A stretch of 64,000 bases of DNA, from positions 369,851-433,850 of the forward strand of contig NW_003314381.1 of NCBI RefSeq assembly GCF_000143415.4. Direction: 5' to 3'. This document shows, piece after piece, positions 13,247-23,431 of this stretch. The notes under the pieces are model-generated. The model ran no database searches and was not told the origin of the DNA. It worked only from the letters and a program-made list of their open reading frames with translations. Within the stretch, counting starts at the first letter, position 1. Each line of letters starts with the position of its first letter. Source of the DNA: Selaginella moellendorffii (taxonomy: Eukaryota; Streptophyta; Lycopodiopsida; Selaginellales; Selaginellaceae). Position numbers and translations under genes: made by a program.

Positions 13247-14742
13247 ATGTCGGGGGCCGGCGCCGAGGTTCTGGACCGGGATTTGCTCTTCAAGAAGCTC
13301 AAGGCGCGGCCGGAGAACAAGGTAGGGAAGTGCCCAATGCCGGCGATTTGGAGCTGACAATGTGCGAGGCTTTGGTTCTCTTGTTTTGTAGCTGTGCTTT
13401 GACTGCAATGCCAAGAATCCGTCGTGGGCCTCCACAACGTATGGAATTTTCGTGTGCCTTGACTGCTCCTCGATGCACAGGAGCCTCGGTGTCCACATTA
13501 GCTTCGTGAGGTATGAAAGTTTCTTTGCTTGTTCTTCGCGGCTTAAAACAAAATCTCTGCTGGATCCAGGTCCACAATCCTAGACTCTTGGAGTCAAGAG
13601 CATTTAAAACTCATGGACTTTGGTGGCAATGCCCGAGCACAGACCTTCTTTAAGCAGCATGGGTGGACCGAGAGTGGTAAGAACGAGTCCAAGTATAAGT
13701 CTAGAGCGGCTGATCTCTACAGGCAGCTTCTTGCCAAAGAAGCCGCCGCTTGTAACGGACGTTCCTCGACAAACTCCAAGGTTCCGGACGAGAAAACTAG
13801 CGATGATTCTTTCTTCTTCGACAATTTTGCTCCTCCAGCAGTAACAGCAGCAGGAGCTCCAGCTCCAATTCCGGCTGCTGCTACCACCACCACCACTGTT
13901 TCTTCAAGGAAGCCTGCGCAAGTTCTCGCAAAGAAAAACGGCGTGACCAAGTCCGGTGGCCTGGGAATCAAGAAGCTCACAGCCAAGGTACTGTTTGCCT
14001 TTTCTTTGTATGGTAGAACTTTTAACGAACTTCGTCAAAACGTCTTTGCAGACAAATGATAGTCTTTACGACCAGAAGCCAGAAGAGATTCCTCCTGTGG
14101 TGTCTCGAGCGCCCGCTCCTGTCCCTGCGCCCCAGCCTCGAATTGCGCGTTTTACTTGGAAAGACGAGGAGTCGTCGTCAAAGTCCACAAATGGGCATAT
14201 TTCGGCGCCATCGGCTAATGGAGACTTTTTCTCGCAGTTCTCTAATGGAAACCACAAGTCGTCTGCTAGCACTGCCCGCTCCAAACATGTAAGTCAAGAG
14301 CATTTATTTCTCGTCGTCTCGCTAACGATCCAGATTTTGTAAGGTCGAAGAAAGCAACGAGGCACAGAAGAAGTTCGCCAACGCCAAATCGATATCATCG
14401 TCCCAGTTTTTCAACGAAAACAAGGTCACCACCGTCGATGCTGACAGCCAAACGCGTCTCATGAAATTCTCGGTCAGTCATAGATGTCCTTTCTGGTTTT
14501 CCATTTGACGTCCGTGCCAACATTTGTGCAGAGCTCCTCGTCAATTTCCAGCGATGATTTCTTCGAGCGCCAGAAGCGGTACCACCAAGATGACGACTCC
14601 GATCCAACCGATCTCGATCTATCCGCCGCCGACGTTGTGGCGAAATTTTCCATGCAGGTAAACAACATCGTCATCTTCGTCTCTCCGTTCTTTATTTTAC
14701 TCCTTTCTCGTGTAGGTCCTCTCAATCCTGGGAGCTAACTGA
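13247..14742 (+). CDS. ArfGAP (ARF GTPase-activating protein, AGD8-10/ArfGAP2-3 class)
   Basis: Seven exons (13247-13321, 13392-13510, 13570-13987, 14052-14288, 14344-14472, 14532-14657, 14716-14742) encode 376 aa with matching phases. Residues about 27-50 hold the ArfGAP zinc finger: CFDC, 16 residues, then CLDC. The catalytic arginine follows in [14 protein letters not shown]. The domain continues through [19 protein letters not shown]. The C-terminal half has the short motifs of ArfGAP2/3 proteins ([12 protein letters not shown] and [16 protein letters not shown] at the end). It would stimulate GTP hydrolysis on ARF1 at the Golgi in COPI trafficking. The last exon encodes only eight residues and a stop. 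All splice sites are GT-AG. Confidence 0.92.
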
Positions 14743-17271
14743 CGGTGGAGCTCGATGGAGACAGTCATTATTTTATTCTTTCCCGATTCGTTGTAAAAAA
14801 AATGGATTGATTCTCAATAATTCTGTTCGAAAAGATTATTTTGTGCAGCTGCAAAGAACAGTCTTTAGATAAACAGGTGTTAGACTATTGTGCACACAGA
14901 AATATATTGGGATGAGGCATGGGATGAAGAACGAGCTGCTGGAAGTGGTGAAAGTAAACAAGATGACACAAGATTGGAGAGTATGAAAGCAACTCTGAAA
15001 CCATTAAGGACAATGTGAAGGACCTAAAGGAAGCAATCAAGAGGATCTAGAATGTAGAAGTGTTAATCATGATCCAATTCAACTAGAGGTACAAATAGAA
15101 ATGAACCAAAGGAGAAAAAGAAGTTAAGGTGCGATTATAAGGAGAAAATTCTATATTCAAATAAGCATAAAACTCAGTTGCATATCTAAATTTAAAGGTT
15201 TGTTAGAATACAAAGTTCATAATAACATAAATATAAGAATGTTCAAACATTTTCTTTAAAAAACTAGAATTTTAACAAAATTAAAATTAAAACATTTACA
15301 TAATTTCGGAACAAAACCATGTTAATCATGGATGTGTATGAATATTTCTAATAGTCAAATTTAGTTAATTTCAAAACAGGATTCAAATTTAAACATTTAA
15401 AGGAATAATAAGTAAACATATAAATTTAGAGAAACAGCAAGTAGTAAAAAATTTAACTTAAACCATTATTTTATTTTAAAAAAAACCAAAAATACATTAA
15501 TAAATTTATTTAATATTAAAATATTAAATATTTTAGAAATAGTCATAACATTGTTTAATATATAATATTTTATTATGTACATAGACAAACTAGCATAAAC
15601 CTTAAGAAAATATTTATTTATTGATTTCAAAATAGCTGAAATAAAGTTTTAGAATTCTTGCATTTTTTAATAGATATTAGCTCTAAAATAGCATTGAGAT
15701 TTTGTAAGTTTAAAATTTTAATTTTTTTTAAAGTTGGATCTTAGCATTAATTAATAATTTATTAGAAAACTTTATAGATATAAACTTATACAATAAAAGC
15801 TTATTATGAAAGTAAAATCTCGATTTTAAAATTCTTATTTATTTATTAGTTAAAATAAAAATTTAAATTATTTTACAAATGATATAAAATGTGGTTTACA
15901 TCAAAATATAACTATAAAAAGATAACAAAGTGTTAGAGCATACAATAAATATAATCCAAATTGTTGTAATTAAAAGTCTCATGGTTATCCCTCTAACTTA
16001 TAAAATAAATCATGTTACGAATAAAAACTCTCAAACTCCTTGCCTGTAGGCAAATAATTATGGTATAAGACTTTTAAATTTATTAGATATGGTTGATGAT
16101 ATTTAAAATCTAAATATTAATTATGTTTCTTGTATGAATGCATAATAACAAATAAATAAATTTATAATTAACATTAAAAATATTACCAATTGAAATATCA
16201 TTTAAATTTTAAAAAATAAATATTTTTTCAATTTTTGTAAATTAAATAAATTATAAATTTTAATGTATGGAATGGAAAATATTTATATGCCTAAGCTTTT
16301 TCAATATTTAACAAATGAGTTACATATACATTATTATGAAGTTGAATATACCCTTACTTGTTCATGAGTGTTAATATTTTTTTATTAATTTATTTTTTAG
16401 AATTTTATATGATAATGGTGTTAATGTACAAACCAACTTTTTTATATGATTAATGTATCATTTTGTTAAAAGTTAATATGTATAACAAAATAATACAAAT
16501 AAATTAAATATTTTATTTAAATAAATCTTTTAATTACCATGGCTACTGAAACCATAAAATATAGATGCAAATTTTAATTCCACTAATGATTAATAATATA
16601 GCCAACAATATTTTTATATTTATATATATAACGTAAAACTAATATAAAAAATATTTATATATTAATAAAATTTATAATTTATAACAACATGAAATGTGGT
16701 TAACATCTAATTACAATAATAAAAAATTATAAATTGATTATGATGTATTCTTTAAATTGTTTTAGATATATTTTACTATGCATTTTATGAGAATATTGAT
16801 GGTAATACTAAAGATTTCTTTGATCATGTAACATTTGTTTTTCATGCATATTTTCACCCTTGTCATTTTTAACCAAACAAAAGTTTGAAAAACTAAATAA
16901 ATTTTAATTGATTTATTGCTTAATATAAACATATGAACCCTTCTCCTTTTAATAAATATGAAACAAAAAAAATGATATGGAAAACTTACTTTGCTTATTT
17001 AGTATCACCGATTAAAATTGTTACAAAAAAATAAAATCTGTAATATACAAAATATATTGTTAAATCTTAGAAGTTCAAAATCATAAACACCAAAAACTTT
17101 TACTTTTATATCAAGTAAGGTTTTGTAATATCACTCAAAATAAAGTTTCTTTAATTTGTAATTTTAAAAATAAATTAAAACCTTATTAATAAAAGTCCAT
17201 GTCCCAAGTAAAATAAATAATAATTTTTTAATTTAAATTTAATATATTTTTATGATTTTGTAAAATCATAT
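14743..17271. other. AT-rich intergenic stretch
   Basis: About 2.5 kb, extremely AT-rich from 15,150 on. No gene, RNA or clear repeat is visible. At 14,890-15,120 the composition is more balanced, with short open segments that could be the remnant of a decayed mobile element, but no domain can be named. The gypsy element is inserted at the right end. Confidence 0.7.
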
Positions 17272-17445
17272 TGTGAGGGCCAAGTGTACGGCTACAATGC
17301 CGTATACTAATATTAGCGTAGTGGATTTTGGTAGCCGTCGGATTGGTTTCAATCCGGACCACTCGCTCCTGTATATAAGCTAGGGTTTTTGGGTTAATTG
17401 ATATGCACATTTTTGTATTCCCTTTCCATATTCCATGCACTCACA
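17272..17445 (+). repeat. 5' LTR of the gypsy element
   Basis: 174 bp, TGTGAG...CTCACA. It carries a TATA box (GTATATAAG, about 17371) that should set the start of the retroelement transcript. Identical in length to the 3' LTR and different at three bases. Confidence 0.95.
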
Positions 17446-17446
17446 T

Positions 17447-17457
17447 TGGTGGAGATG
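17447..17457 (+). promoter_or_regulatory. Primer-binding site for tRNA-Ala
   Basis: TGGTGGAGATG, one base after the 5' LTR, is the exact complement of CCA plus the last eight bases of the tRNA-Ala(AGC) gene found in this same window (29849-29921). This differs from the tRNA-iMet primer used by many plant elements. Confidence 0.75.
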
Positions 17458-17678
17458 AAGGGCACCTTTGATTGTCCCTGGGGAGTGCTTGGATTTGGGA
17501 TTTCGGTTTATATCTAGCTTTTGCATTGTCTAGATCTAGCTTTTTCCATTTCCTTTCTTTTGTTCTTTCCTTTCAGGATTTTGGTTTAGATCTAGCTTTT
17601 TGCATTGTCTAGATCTACCATTTCTTTCTAGCTTTTTGTCATTTCTCTTCTTTTGCTCTTTCTTTCTCATTCATTTTC

Positions 17679-18611
17679 ATGGCCGATCCGCAATCTCCTC
17701 CTTTGACTCTAGAGCAGCAGTTGGTTCAATTGCTTGATGCTATGCGCCTGCAATTGAACAACAAAACTCAGTTGATGGCGGCGTTCACGGCACATGGTAC
17801 AACTCCTCCTGCTTTTGGTGCCAATCCTCGCGTTCGGCCGGAGTTCTTTCGTGGGAATCCTGGGGATGATGTGTACCATTGGTTCGATCACTTCACGGTG
17901 ATTGCCACATATCATTCTTGGGATGATGCTCGGCGTTTGCGTGAGTTCCCCACATGTCTTCAAGGGACGGCATTGCAGTGGTACAATGGATTGAGCGCAG
18001 CTACTCGTGGCGATTGGAGTGTTCTTCCGGACGTCTTCAAACGCGCCTTCGGACACGCCGACGATTGTGATGATGCCTTCCAACAATTGCATCGTCTTCG
18101 CCAAGGGCCATCTGAGTCGGTGATGCAATTTGGCGTTCGTTTCCGAAGTCTTTTGCTTCGTGCGGAGCCAAATATGTCGGAGCGGATCAAGCTAGGAATG
18201 CTGTGGCCAGCACTTCGTCAAGATCTTGTCGGACTTGTGCATGCACTTGCTCCTGCCACTCTTGACGATGCTCTTCGCTTGGCACAACGTTATGAGACGT
18301 CGCCTCTTCCACTTCTTGCTACACGTCCTTCAGCTCCACTTCCTATGAGTGATGGTCCTGTTCCCATGGAGGTTGATGCTGCTGCTACTCAAGTCCAAGG
18401 ACAAGGGCGAGGACGTGGTCGTGGCCGTGACATTCGTTGCTGGGCGTGTGATGAAGTTGTTCATACTTATCGGCGTTGTCGGCGCTTTCCGGATTGGCGA
18501 CCTCCATTTCCTGGGTGGAGACCTTGGCGTCAGCAACGTCCCGTTGGTGCTGCTGCGGTGGAAGGTTTGGATACCGAGGTGCATTCGGGAAATGAGGAGT
18601 CGCGCGAGTAA
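17679..18611 (+). CDS. gag: Gypsy Gag polyprotein
   Basis: 310 aa. The middle region (RPEFFRGNPGDDVYHWFDHF..., then LQGTALQWYNGL and VMQFGVRFRSLL) is the conserved retrotransposon Gag domain. A basic segment follows and then a CX2CX4HX4C zinc knuckle (CWACDEVVHTYRRC) for RNA binding; the usual glycine before the histidine is valine here. The protein forms the virus-like particle. Its stop TAA shares its last base with the ATG of pol. The frame is intact, so the element could still make Gag. Confidence 0.93.
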   Translation: MADPQSPPLTLEQQLVQLLDAMRLQLNNKTQLMAAFTAHGTTPPAFGANPRVRPEFFRGNPGDDVYHWFDHFTVIATYHSWDDARRLREFPTCLQGTALQWYNGLSAATRGDWSVLPDVFKRAFGHADDCDDAFQQLHRLRQGPSESVMQFGVRFRSLLLRAEPNMSERIKLGMLWPALRQDLVGLVHALAPATLDDALRLAQRYETSPLPLLATRPSAPLPMSDGPVPMEVDAAATQVQGQGRGRGRGRDIRCWACDEVVHTYRRCRRFPDWRPPFPGWRPWRQQRPVGAAAVEGLDTEVHSGNEESRE

Positions 18612-21600
18612 TGGAGCGACCTTGCGCGAATAAGTTAGTGACCCCTCCATCTTTCTTTCGGGAGTATCATCAAGGGGTTCACTCGGCACCGGTTCATCCA
18701 GTGTTTACTTTCCAAGCTCGTTTTTATAACAAGAGGTCTCCTATTCTTCTCTCCGTGTTGGTTGATACAGGTTCGAGTTTATCTTCTATTGCTCGACCTG
18801 TTGCCACACGTTGTCGTCTACACTTGCGTCGTGCGGCGGATCCAGTTTTCATTCTTTATGGCAACGGCCGTACACATGCATGTGCACGAGATGAGGCGGA
18901 CCTGGTTGTGCGTGTGGGCGATCTCGAGCTTGAGTTGCAGTCGTTGCGGGTGGTGCCGAGTCAAGCTTTTGACCTCATTCTTGGTATGGATTGGTTGCAG
19001 CACAATCATGCCAAGTGTGACTTTGAGGTTTTTCCCCCTTGTCTCATACTTCCTTATGTTTCATCCATTCCTCTCACTTCTGTACCTCTTCGTCCCTCTA
19101 CTTCTACCTCTGCTTCCATTACTTTTGTTCCCCCATTATTTCCTCTTGTGTTTCCATCTTGTTCTGCTCTTCCCTTTTCCGATCCCTCCGATGATCTTTG
19201 TGTTGCAGCTGTTGATCAGCTCATGAAGGAGTATTCTGATCTCTTTGAATTTGACCTATCGTCTGGGGCCAAGATTGCCACACGTCATCCCATTCCAACC
19301 GGGGATGCTCGTCCAATCAAGGTTCCTGTTCGTCGTCGGTCACCCAAGGAGATCAAGATTTTACGTGCAAACGTCAAGGAGATGTTGGAGAAGGGTGTTA
19401 TTCGGAAGTCGCGGAGTCCTTGGGCATGTGAACCTCATCTTGTGACGAAGCCTGATGGGAGTATTCGTTTCTGCATCGACTATCGTCCGTTAAATGAAGT
19501 GACGATCCCGGACGTGTACCCTCTTCCTCACACTGCTGATCTCTTGGATCGTCTGGGGCGAAGTCGTTGGTTCACCAAGCTAGATCTTGCTTCTGGGTAT
19601 TGGCAAGTACTGATGGCTGAAGACGATATTCCTAAGACTGCTTTTCGTACACCATTTGGTTTGTACGAGTTTTTGGTGATGCCGTTTGGTTTGAACAATG
19701 CTCCAGCAAATTTTCAGCGAATGATGGACGAGGTTCTTTGCGATATGCCAGAGGTGACGGCTGACTTCATTGATGATGTCTTGATCCACTCGGAGGGGAC
19801 GTGGGAGGAGCATGTTCGTGATGTTTGTAAAGTGTTGGATCGGCTACGCGACGTTGGTTTAAAGCTGAAGCGGTCGAAGTGCGTGTTTGGGTCCAAGGAC
19901 ACAACTTATCTTGGGTACCATATTTCTCGTGAGGGTTTGCAAGTTGATCCTGACAAACTTGTGGCTGTTCTAAAGTTCCCTACTCCGAAGTGTGTGAATG
20001 ATGTGCAGCGCTTTTTGGGTAAGGTGCAGTATCTCGGTCGTTTTGTGGATCATCTTTCCGATCGCACTTTACCATTGCGAGCGTTGCTGAAGTCATCAAC
20101 GTCATCTTTCATCTGGTCTCCCGATTGTGAGCGGGTGTTCGTGAATCTCAAAGAGCTATTGACAACTCCTCCGGTTTTGGCATATCCTGACTACACTCGA
20201 CCTTTTATTTTGCGCGTGGATGCTTCTGACATTGGTCTTGGAGGTGTGTTGATGCAAGAGAGCTCGAGTGTGCCTGGTCAGCGCCATCCCATTGCATACA
20301 TAAGCCGTACATTACAACCAGCGGAGATGAACTACTCCACGACGGAGAAGGAGTGTTTAGCAGCAGTCTGGGGTTTCGAGAAACTTCATGCCTATCTACA
20401 TGGTTCTCGGACGTTACTTGAAGGTGACCATGCTGCTGTTACTTCATTATTGAAGCGGAAGAACCTGGTTGGTCGTACGGCTCGATGGGCTTTGAAGCTT
20501 CAGATATATGATTTCGATGTTGTTCATCGCCCAGGGAGTTCTATGGCTGATGCTGATGCCCTTTCTCGAGCTCCTCTTCCTTCTCCACTCACTTCTCATG
20601 TTTCTGATGAACCTGTTGTTCCAGCATCTGTGGATTTTCTAGATGAGGATTCTGTACCGTCGGCGGTTGCTGTCCTTGACGTTCAGTGTCCACAGGGCGT
20701 AGAGCAAGATCTACCTTCTCTGGATGAGGTTCGCGAGGCTCAAAAGATTGAGCCGTGGATTCGAAGGCTTCGAGATGGGTTTGAGAATCCTGCATCACTT
20801 GCTGATGACTTGCCTTTTTGGCATTTACATTCTCAATATCGCCTTGAAGATGGCCTTCTTTATTTTGTGGGGACGGATCCTGATGCTCATTTACGGCTGG
20901 TGGTGCCTTCGGTGTTTATTCCGCGGTTTCTCCATGCCTACCATGATTCTCCTATTCTAGGTGGGCATATGGGACACCGTCGTGTCACCGAGAAGTTGCG
21001 CAGATCTTTCTATTGGCCAGAGATGCGACGTGATATTATCCGGTATGTGTGTAGCTGCGTTTGGTGCCAAGCTCGTAATACTCCCCCTTGTGCTGCGGAA
21101 GGACGGTTGGAGTCAATTGCAGTTTCTCGTCCGTTTGAGTTGGTGGCGTTTGATCTTATGGGACCTTTTCCGCGATCGACTGCTGGCAATGAGTATGTTA
21201 TTATTGCTTCTGACTACTTGACTCGTTGGGTGGAAGTTGGTGCTCTTGCTAGTGCCTCTGCAACTGCTGTTGGATACTTCCTCCTCAATCGAGTGGTGTT
21301 CCAGCATTCTTGTCCAGAACGGATTCTTTCGGATAATGGTCCTGCATTTATGGCTGAGGTATTTCATGTTTTGACATCTCGGTTGGGGATACGCCACACT
21401 TTTACGAGTGCTTATCATCCACAATCAGACGGTCTGGTGGAACGGCTCGTTCGGACATTCAAAGGGATGATTGCGAAGTATGTGAACTTTCAACATTCGG
21501 ATTGGGATGGTTATTTGCCGTCTCTTCGGTATGCTTATGTCACAGGGGTGCAGAGTTCTGTTGGTGCTTCACCATATAAACTTCTATATGGTCATGATCC

Positions 21601-22075
21601 AATATTACCAACAGAGCTAGGTTTACCTTCGCGATTGCCACGAGCTCCTGATGCTAGGTCATGGGATCAATATTTGACAAGCATTCTTCCACTTGTCCGA
21701 GCAGAGTCTGCTGAACACTTAGGCCGCGTACAAGTGGGACAACAACGGCGCTACAATTCCCATCATCGTCCACCAGCGGAGTACAAAGTGGATGATTTGG
21801 TGTTAGTCTGTTTTCCCCATCTTACGGTACGTGGTTTATCTAAGGGGCTCCTTGCGCAGTGGAAAGGACCATATCGGGTGTTGCGGCAAGTTGGACCACA
21901 AGTTTATGAGGTTCGGCATGACGTTCAGCAGGCTGATCCTCCAGAGATTGTGCATGTGCAGCGGTTAAAACGCTTCATACAGAGGGATCAGGAGCAGTTA
22001 ATACCGTCTACAGATCCACCAATGCCTCCTCCTGACGTTCCTCCAGATCCCGGCCCATCTACAAGAGAACCCTGA
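18609..22075 (+). CDS. pol: Gypsy Pol polyprotein (protease, RT, RNase H, integrase)
   Basis: About 1,154 codons, starting with the ATG at 18611. Protease active site DTG in LVDTGSSLSS (about residue 52). Reverse transcriptase with PFGLNNAPANFQRMMD and the catalytic FIDDVLIH. RNase H with RVDASDIGLGGVL and NYSTTEKECLA. Integrase zinc finger HHCC (GGHMGHRRV...CSCVWCQARN) and core DDE: FDLMGPFP, SDNGPAF, YHPQSDGLVERLV. The C-terminus (QWKGPYRVLRQVGPQVYEV) is the usual integrase tail without a chromodomain. No internal stop or frameshift is present. In RNase H the usual TDH reads GDH. Pol is in the -1 frame relative to Gag. Confidence 0.95.
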
Positions 22076-22092
22076 CGGCCTTCCATTATTCC

Positions 22093-22104
22093 GAAAGGAG
22101 GGGA
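22093..22104 (+). promoter_or_regulatory. Polypurine tract
   Basis: GAAAGGAGGGGA, three bases before the 3' LTR: the expected primer for plus-strand DNA synthesis. Confidence 0.8.
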
Positions 22105-22107
22105 TGA

Positions 22108-22281
22108 TGTGAGGGCCAAGTGTACGGCTACGATGCCGTATACTAATATTAGCGTAGTGGATTTTGGTAGCCGTCGAATTGGTTTCAATCCGGACCACTC
22201 GCTCCTGTATATAAGCTAGGGTTTTTGGGTTAATTGATATGCACATTTCTGTATTCCCTTTCCATATTCCATGCACTCACA
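22108..22281 (+). repeat. 3' LTR of the gypsy element
   Basis: 174 bp, TGTGAG...CTCACA, matching the 5' LTR except for three transitions. Its own TATA box (about 22207) points toward the uL2 gene that begins 260 bp downstream. Confidence 0.95.
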
Positions 22282-22540
22282 ATATAATTATTTTTATAAA
22301 GTCTAGAAAAATATATAAATAATTAAATTCTTTATAATAATTGTTTTATTAATGATAGCATAAGGTATTTTCTATATTTTCTTTTTCAAAGTTAAATTTT
22401 TATCTAAAAATCTATTATGTAGTTTTTATTTTCAAAATGCCTTAAAAAAAATTTTATTTTTATTATATACTAAAAAACATATTTTAAACTAATATCAAAT
22501 ACCTAAGTTGGATTTTAGGGCTCTTGGGGAAGGGGCAGAA

Positions 22541-23431
22541 ATGCGGCCCAAGAGGTATGGCGACATGGTCCGGCGGCTGGGCAAGGCGGGCAGCGAGGTG
22601 AAGGTGCGCTCCTTCATGGAGCCGTCGCGCGTGGAGCCCGGCATCGGGGTAAACATCTGGCAGGTGCTCAAGGCGCGCATGTACAAGCTCGCCCACGCCG
22701 ACGTCCACGGCGATCCCACATTCCAGATGCCCCTCAGCGACGCCAAGTCCCACCTCATGGCGCAGAACTACCTCCTCCACCACTACGCCGTCCGCAACAA
22801 CCTCGACCTCTCCGTGGTCAAGGACGTGCTCCTCCCGCCGCCGGAGCTCCTCAACGCGCAGCCCCCGCCGCCCGTCAAGGACGACCTCTACAAGGGCCTG
22901 CCCGTCTTTGACGGCCCCGTGCCCGTCGTGTGCCCGCGCCCCGACCACGGCAAGGAGCTCAAGGTGACCGTCTACGACCAGCTCGACGTCAAGCAGATGG
23001 TCGGGGTGGCCATGCCCATGGCGTACATTCCCATCGGGGTGTTGATCCATGGGATTGAGATGCGTCCTGGGCAGGGCGCCAAGCTCGTCCGGGCCAAGGG
23101 GACGTTCGCCAAGATCACCAAGAAGCGGACGGACAAGCCGCGGGTGGCGGTGAGGATGCCGTCCGGGAAGGAGAAGATCTTCGACTCGCGGTGCCGGGCG
23201 GTGATCGGGCCGCTCACCAATCCGAATATCGTCAAGCCCAAGATGTACAAGGCGGGGCAGAACCGGTGGAAGGGTGTCCGGCCGCATGTCCGAGGGATTG
23301 CCAAGAACCCCGTGGATCATCCCCATGGCGGGCGGACCAACGGGGGACGGCCCTCGGTGACGCCGTGGGGGAAGCCTTGCAAGTGTGGGTATAAGACGGT
23401 GAGAAAGAGGAAGCCCGGGCTCAAATATTGA
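22541..23431 (+). CDS. Mitochondrial ribosomal protein uL2, C-terminal domain (nuclear gene)
   Basis: An intronless gene of 296 aa with strongly GC-rich third positions. The second half is the uL2 C-terminal SH3-like and tail region: GAKLVRAKGTFAKI, KYxxIDSRCRAVIG-like, NRWKGVRPHVRGIAKNPVDHP with HGGRTNGGRPSVTPWGKP. The His in VDHPHGG belongs to the peptidyl-transferase loop. The first half (MRPKRYGDMVRRLGKAGSEV...) is not uL2; it carries an Arg/Lys-rich, acid-poor start that could act as a mitochondrial presequence plus an added domain. In many plants the 3' half of mitochondrial rpl2 moved to the nucleus, and this gene fits that. The frame is open a little upstream only from TTG, so the ATG at 22541 is the start. 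Confidence 0.85.
   Translation: MRPKRYGDMVRRLGKAGSEVKVRSFMEPSRVEPGIGVNIWQVLKARMYKLAHADVHGDPTFQMPLSDAKSHLMAQNYLLHHYAVRNNLDLSVVKDVLLPPPELLNAQPPPPVKDDLYKGLPVFDGPVPVVCPRPDHGKELKVTVYDQLDVKQMVGVAMPMAYIPIGVLIHGIEMRPGQGAKLVRAKGTFAKITKKRTDKPRVAVRMPSGKEKIFDSRCRAVIGPLTNPNIVKPKMYKAGQNRWKGVRPHVRGIAKNPVDHPHGGRTNGGRPSVTPWGKPCKCGYKTVRKRKPGLKY

Larger units (their letters stand above)
17272..22281 (+). mobile_element. Complete Ty3/gypsy LTR retrotransposon
   Basis: A 5.0-kb element bounded by 174-bp direct repeats (17272-17445 and 22108-22281), each beginning TGTGAG and ending CTCACA. The flanks share ATAT, a likely short target duplication. The LTRs differ at three positions, so insertion was recent. A primer-binding site for tRNA-Ala starts one base after the 5' LTR, and a polypurine tract (GAAAGGAGGGGA, 22093-22104) lies just before the 3' LTR. 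Gag and pol are separate intact ORFs overlapping as TAATG. The pol order protease, RT, RNase H, integrase defines Ty3/gypsy. No chromodomain is seen after the integrase. The leader (17505-17665) contains an imperfect tandem repeat around CTAGATCTA. Confidence 0.95.

Noticed and set aside
22508-22540. Upstream extension of the uL2 frame
   Set aside because: It begins only at TTG; no ATG precedes 22541.
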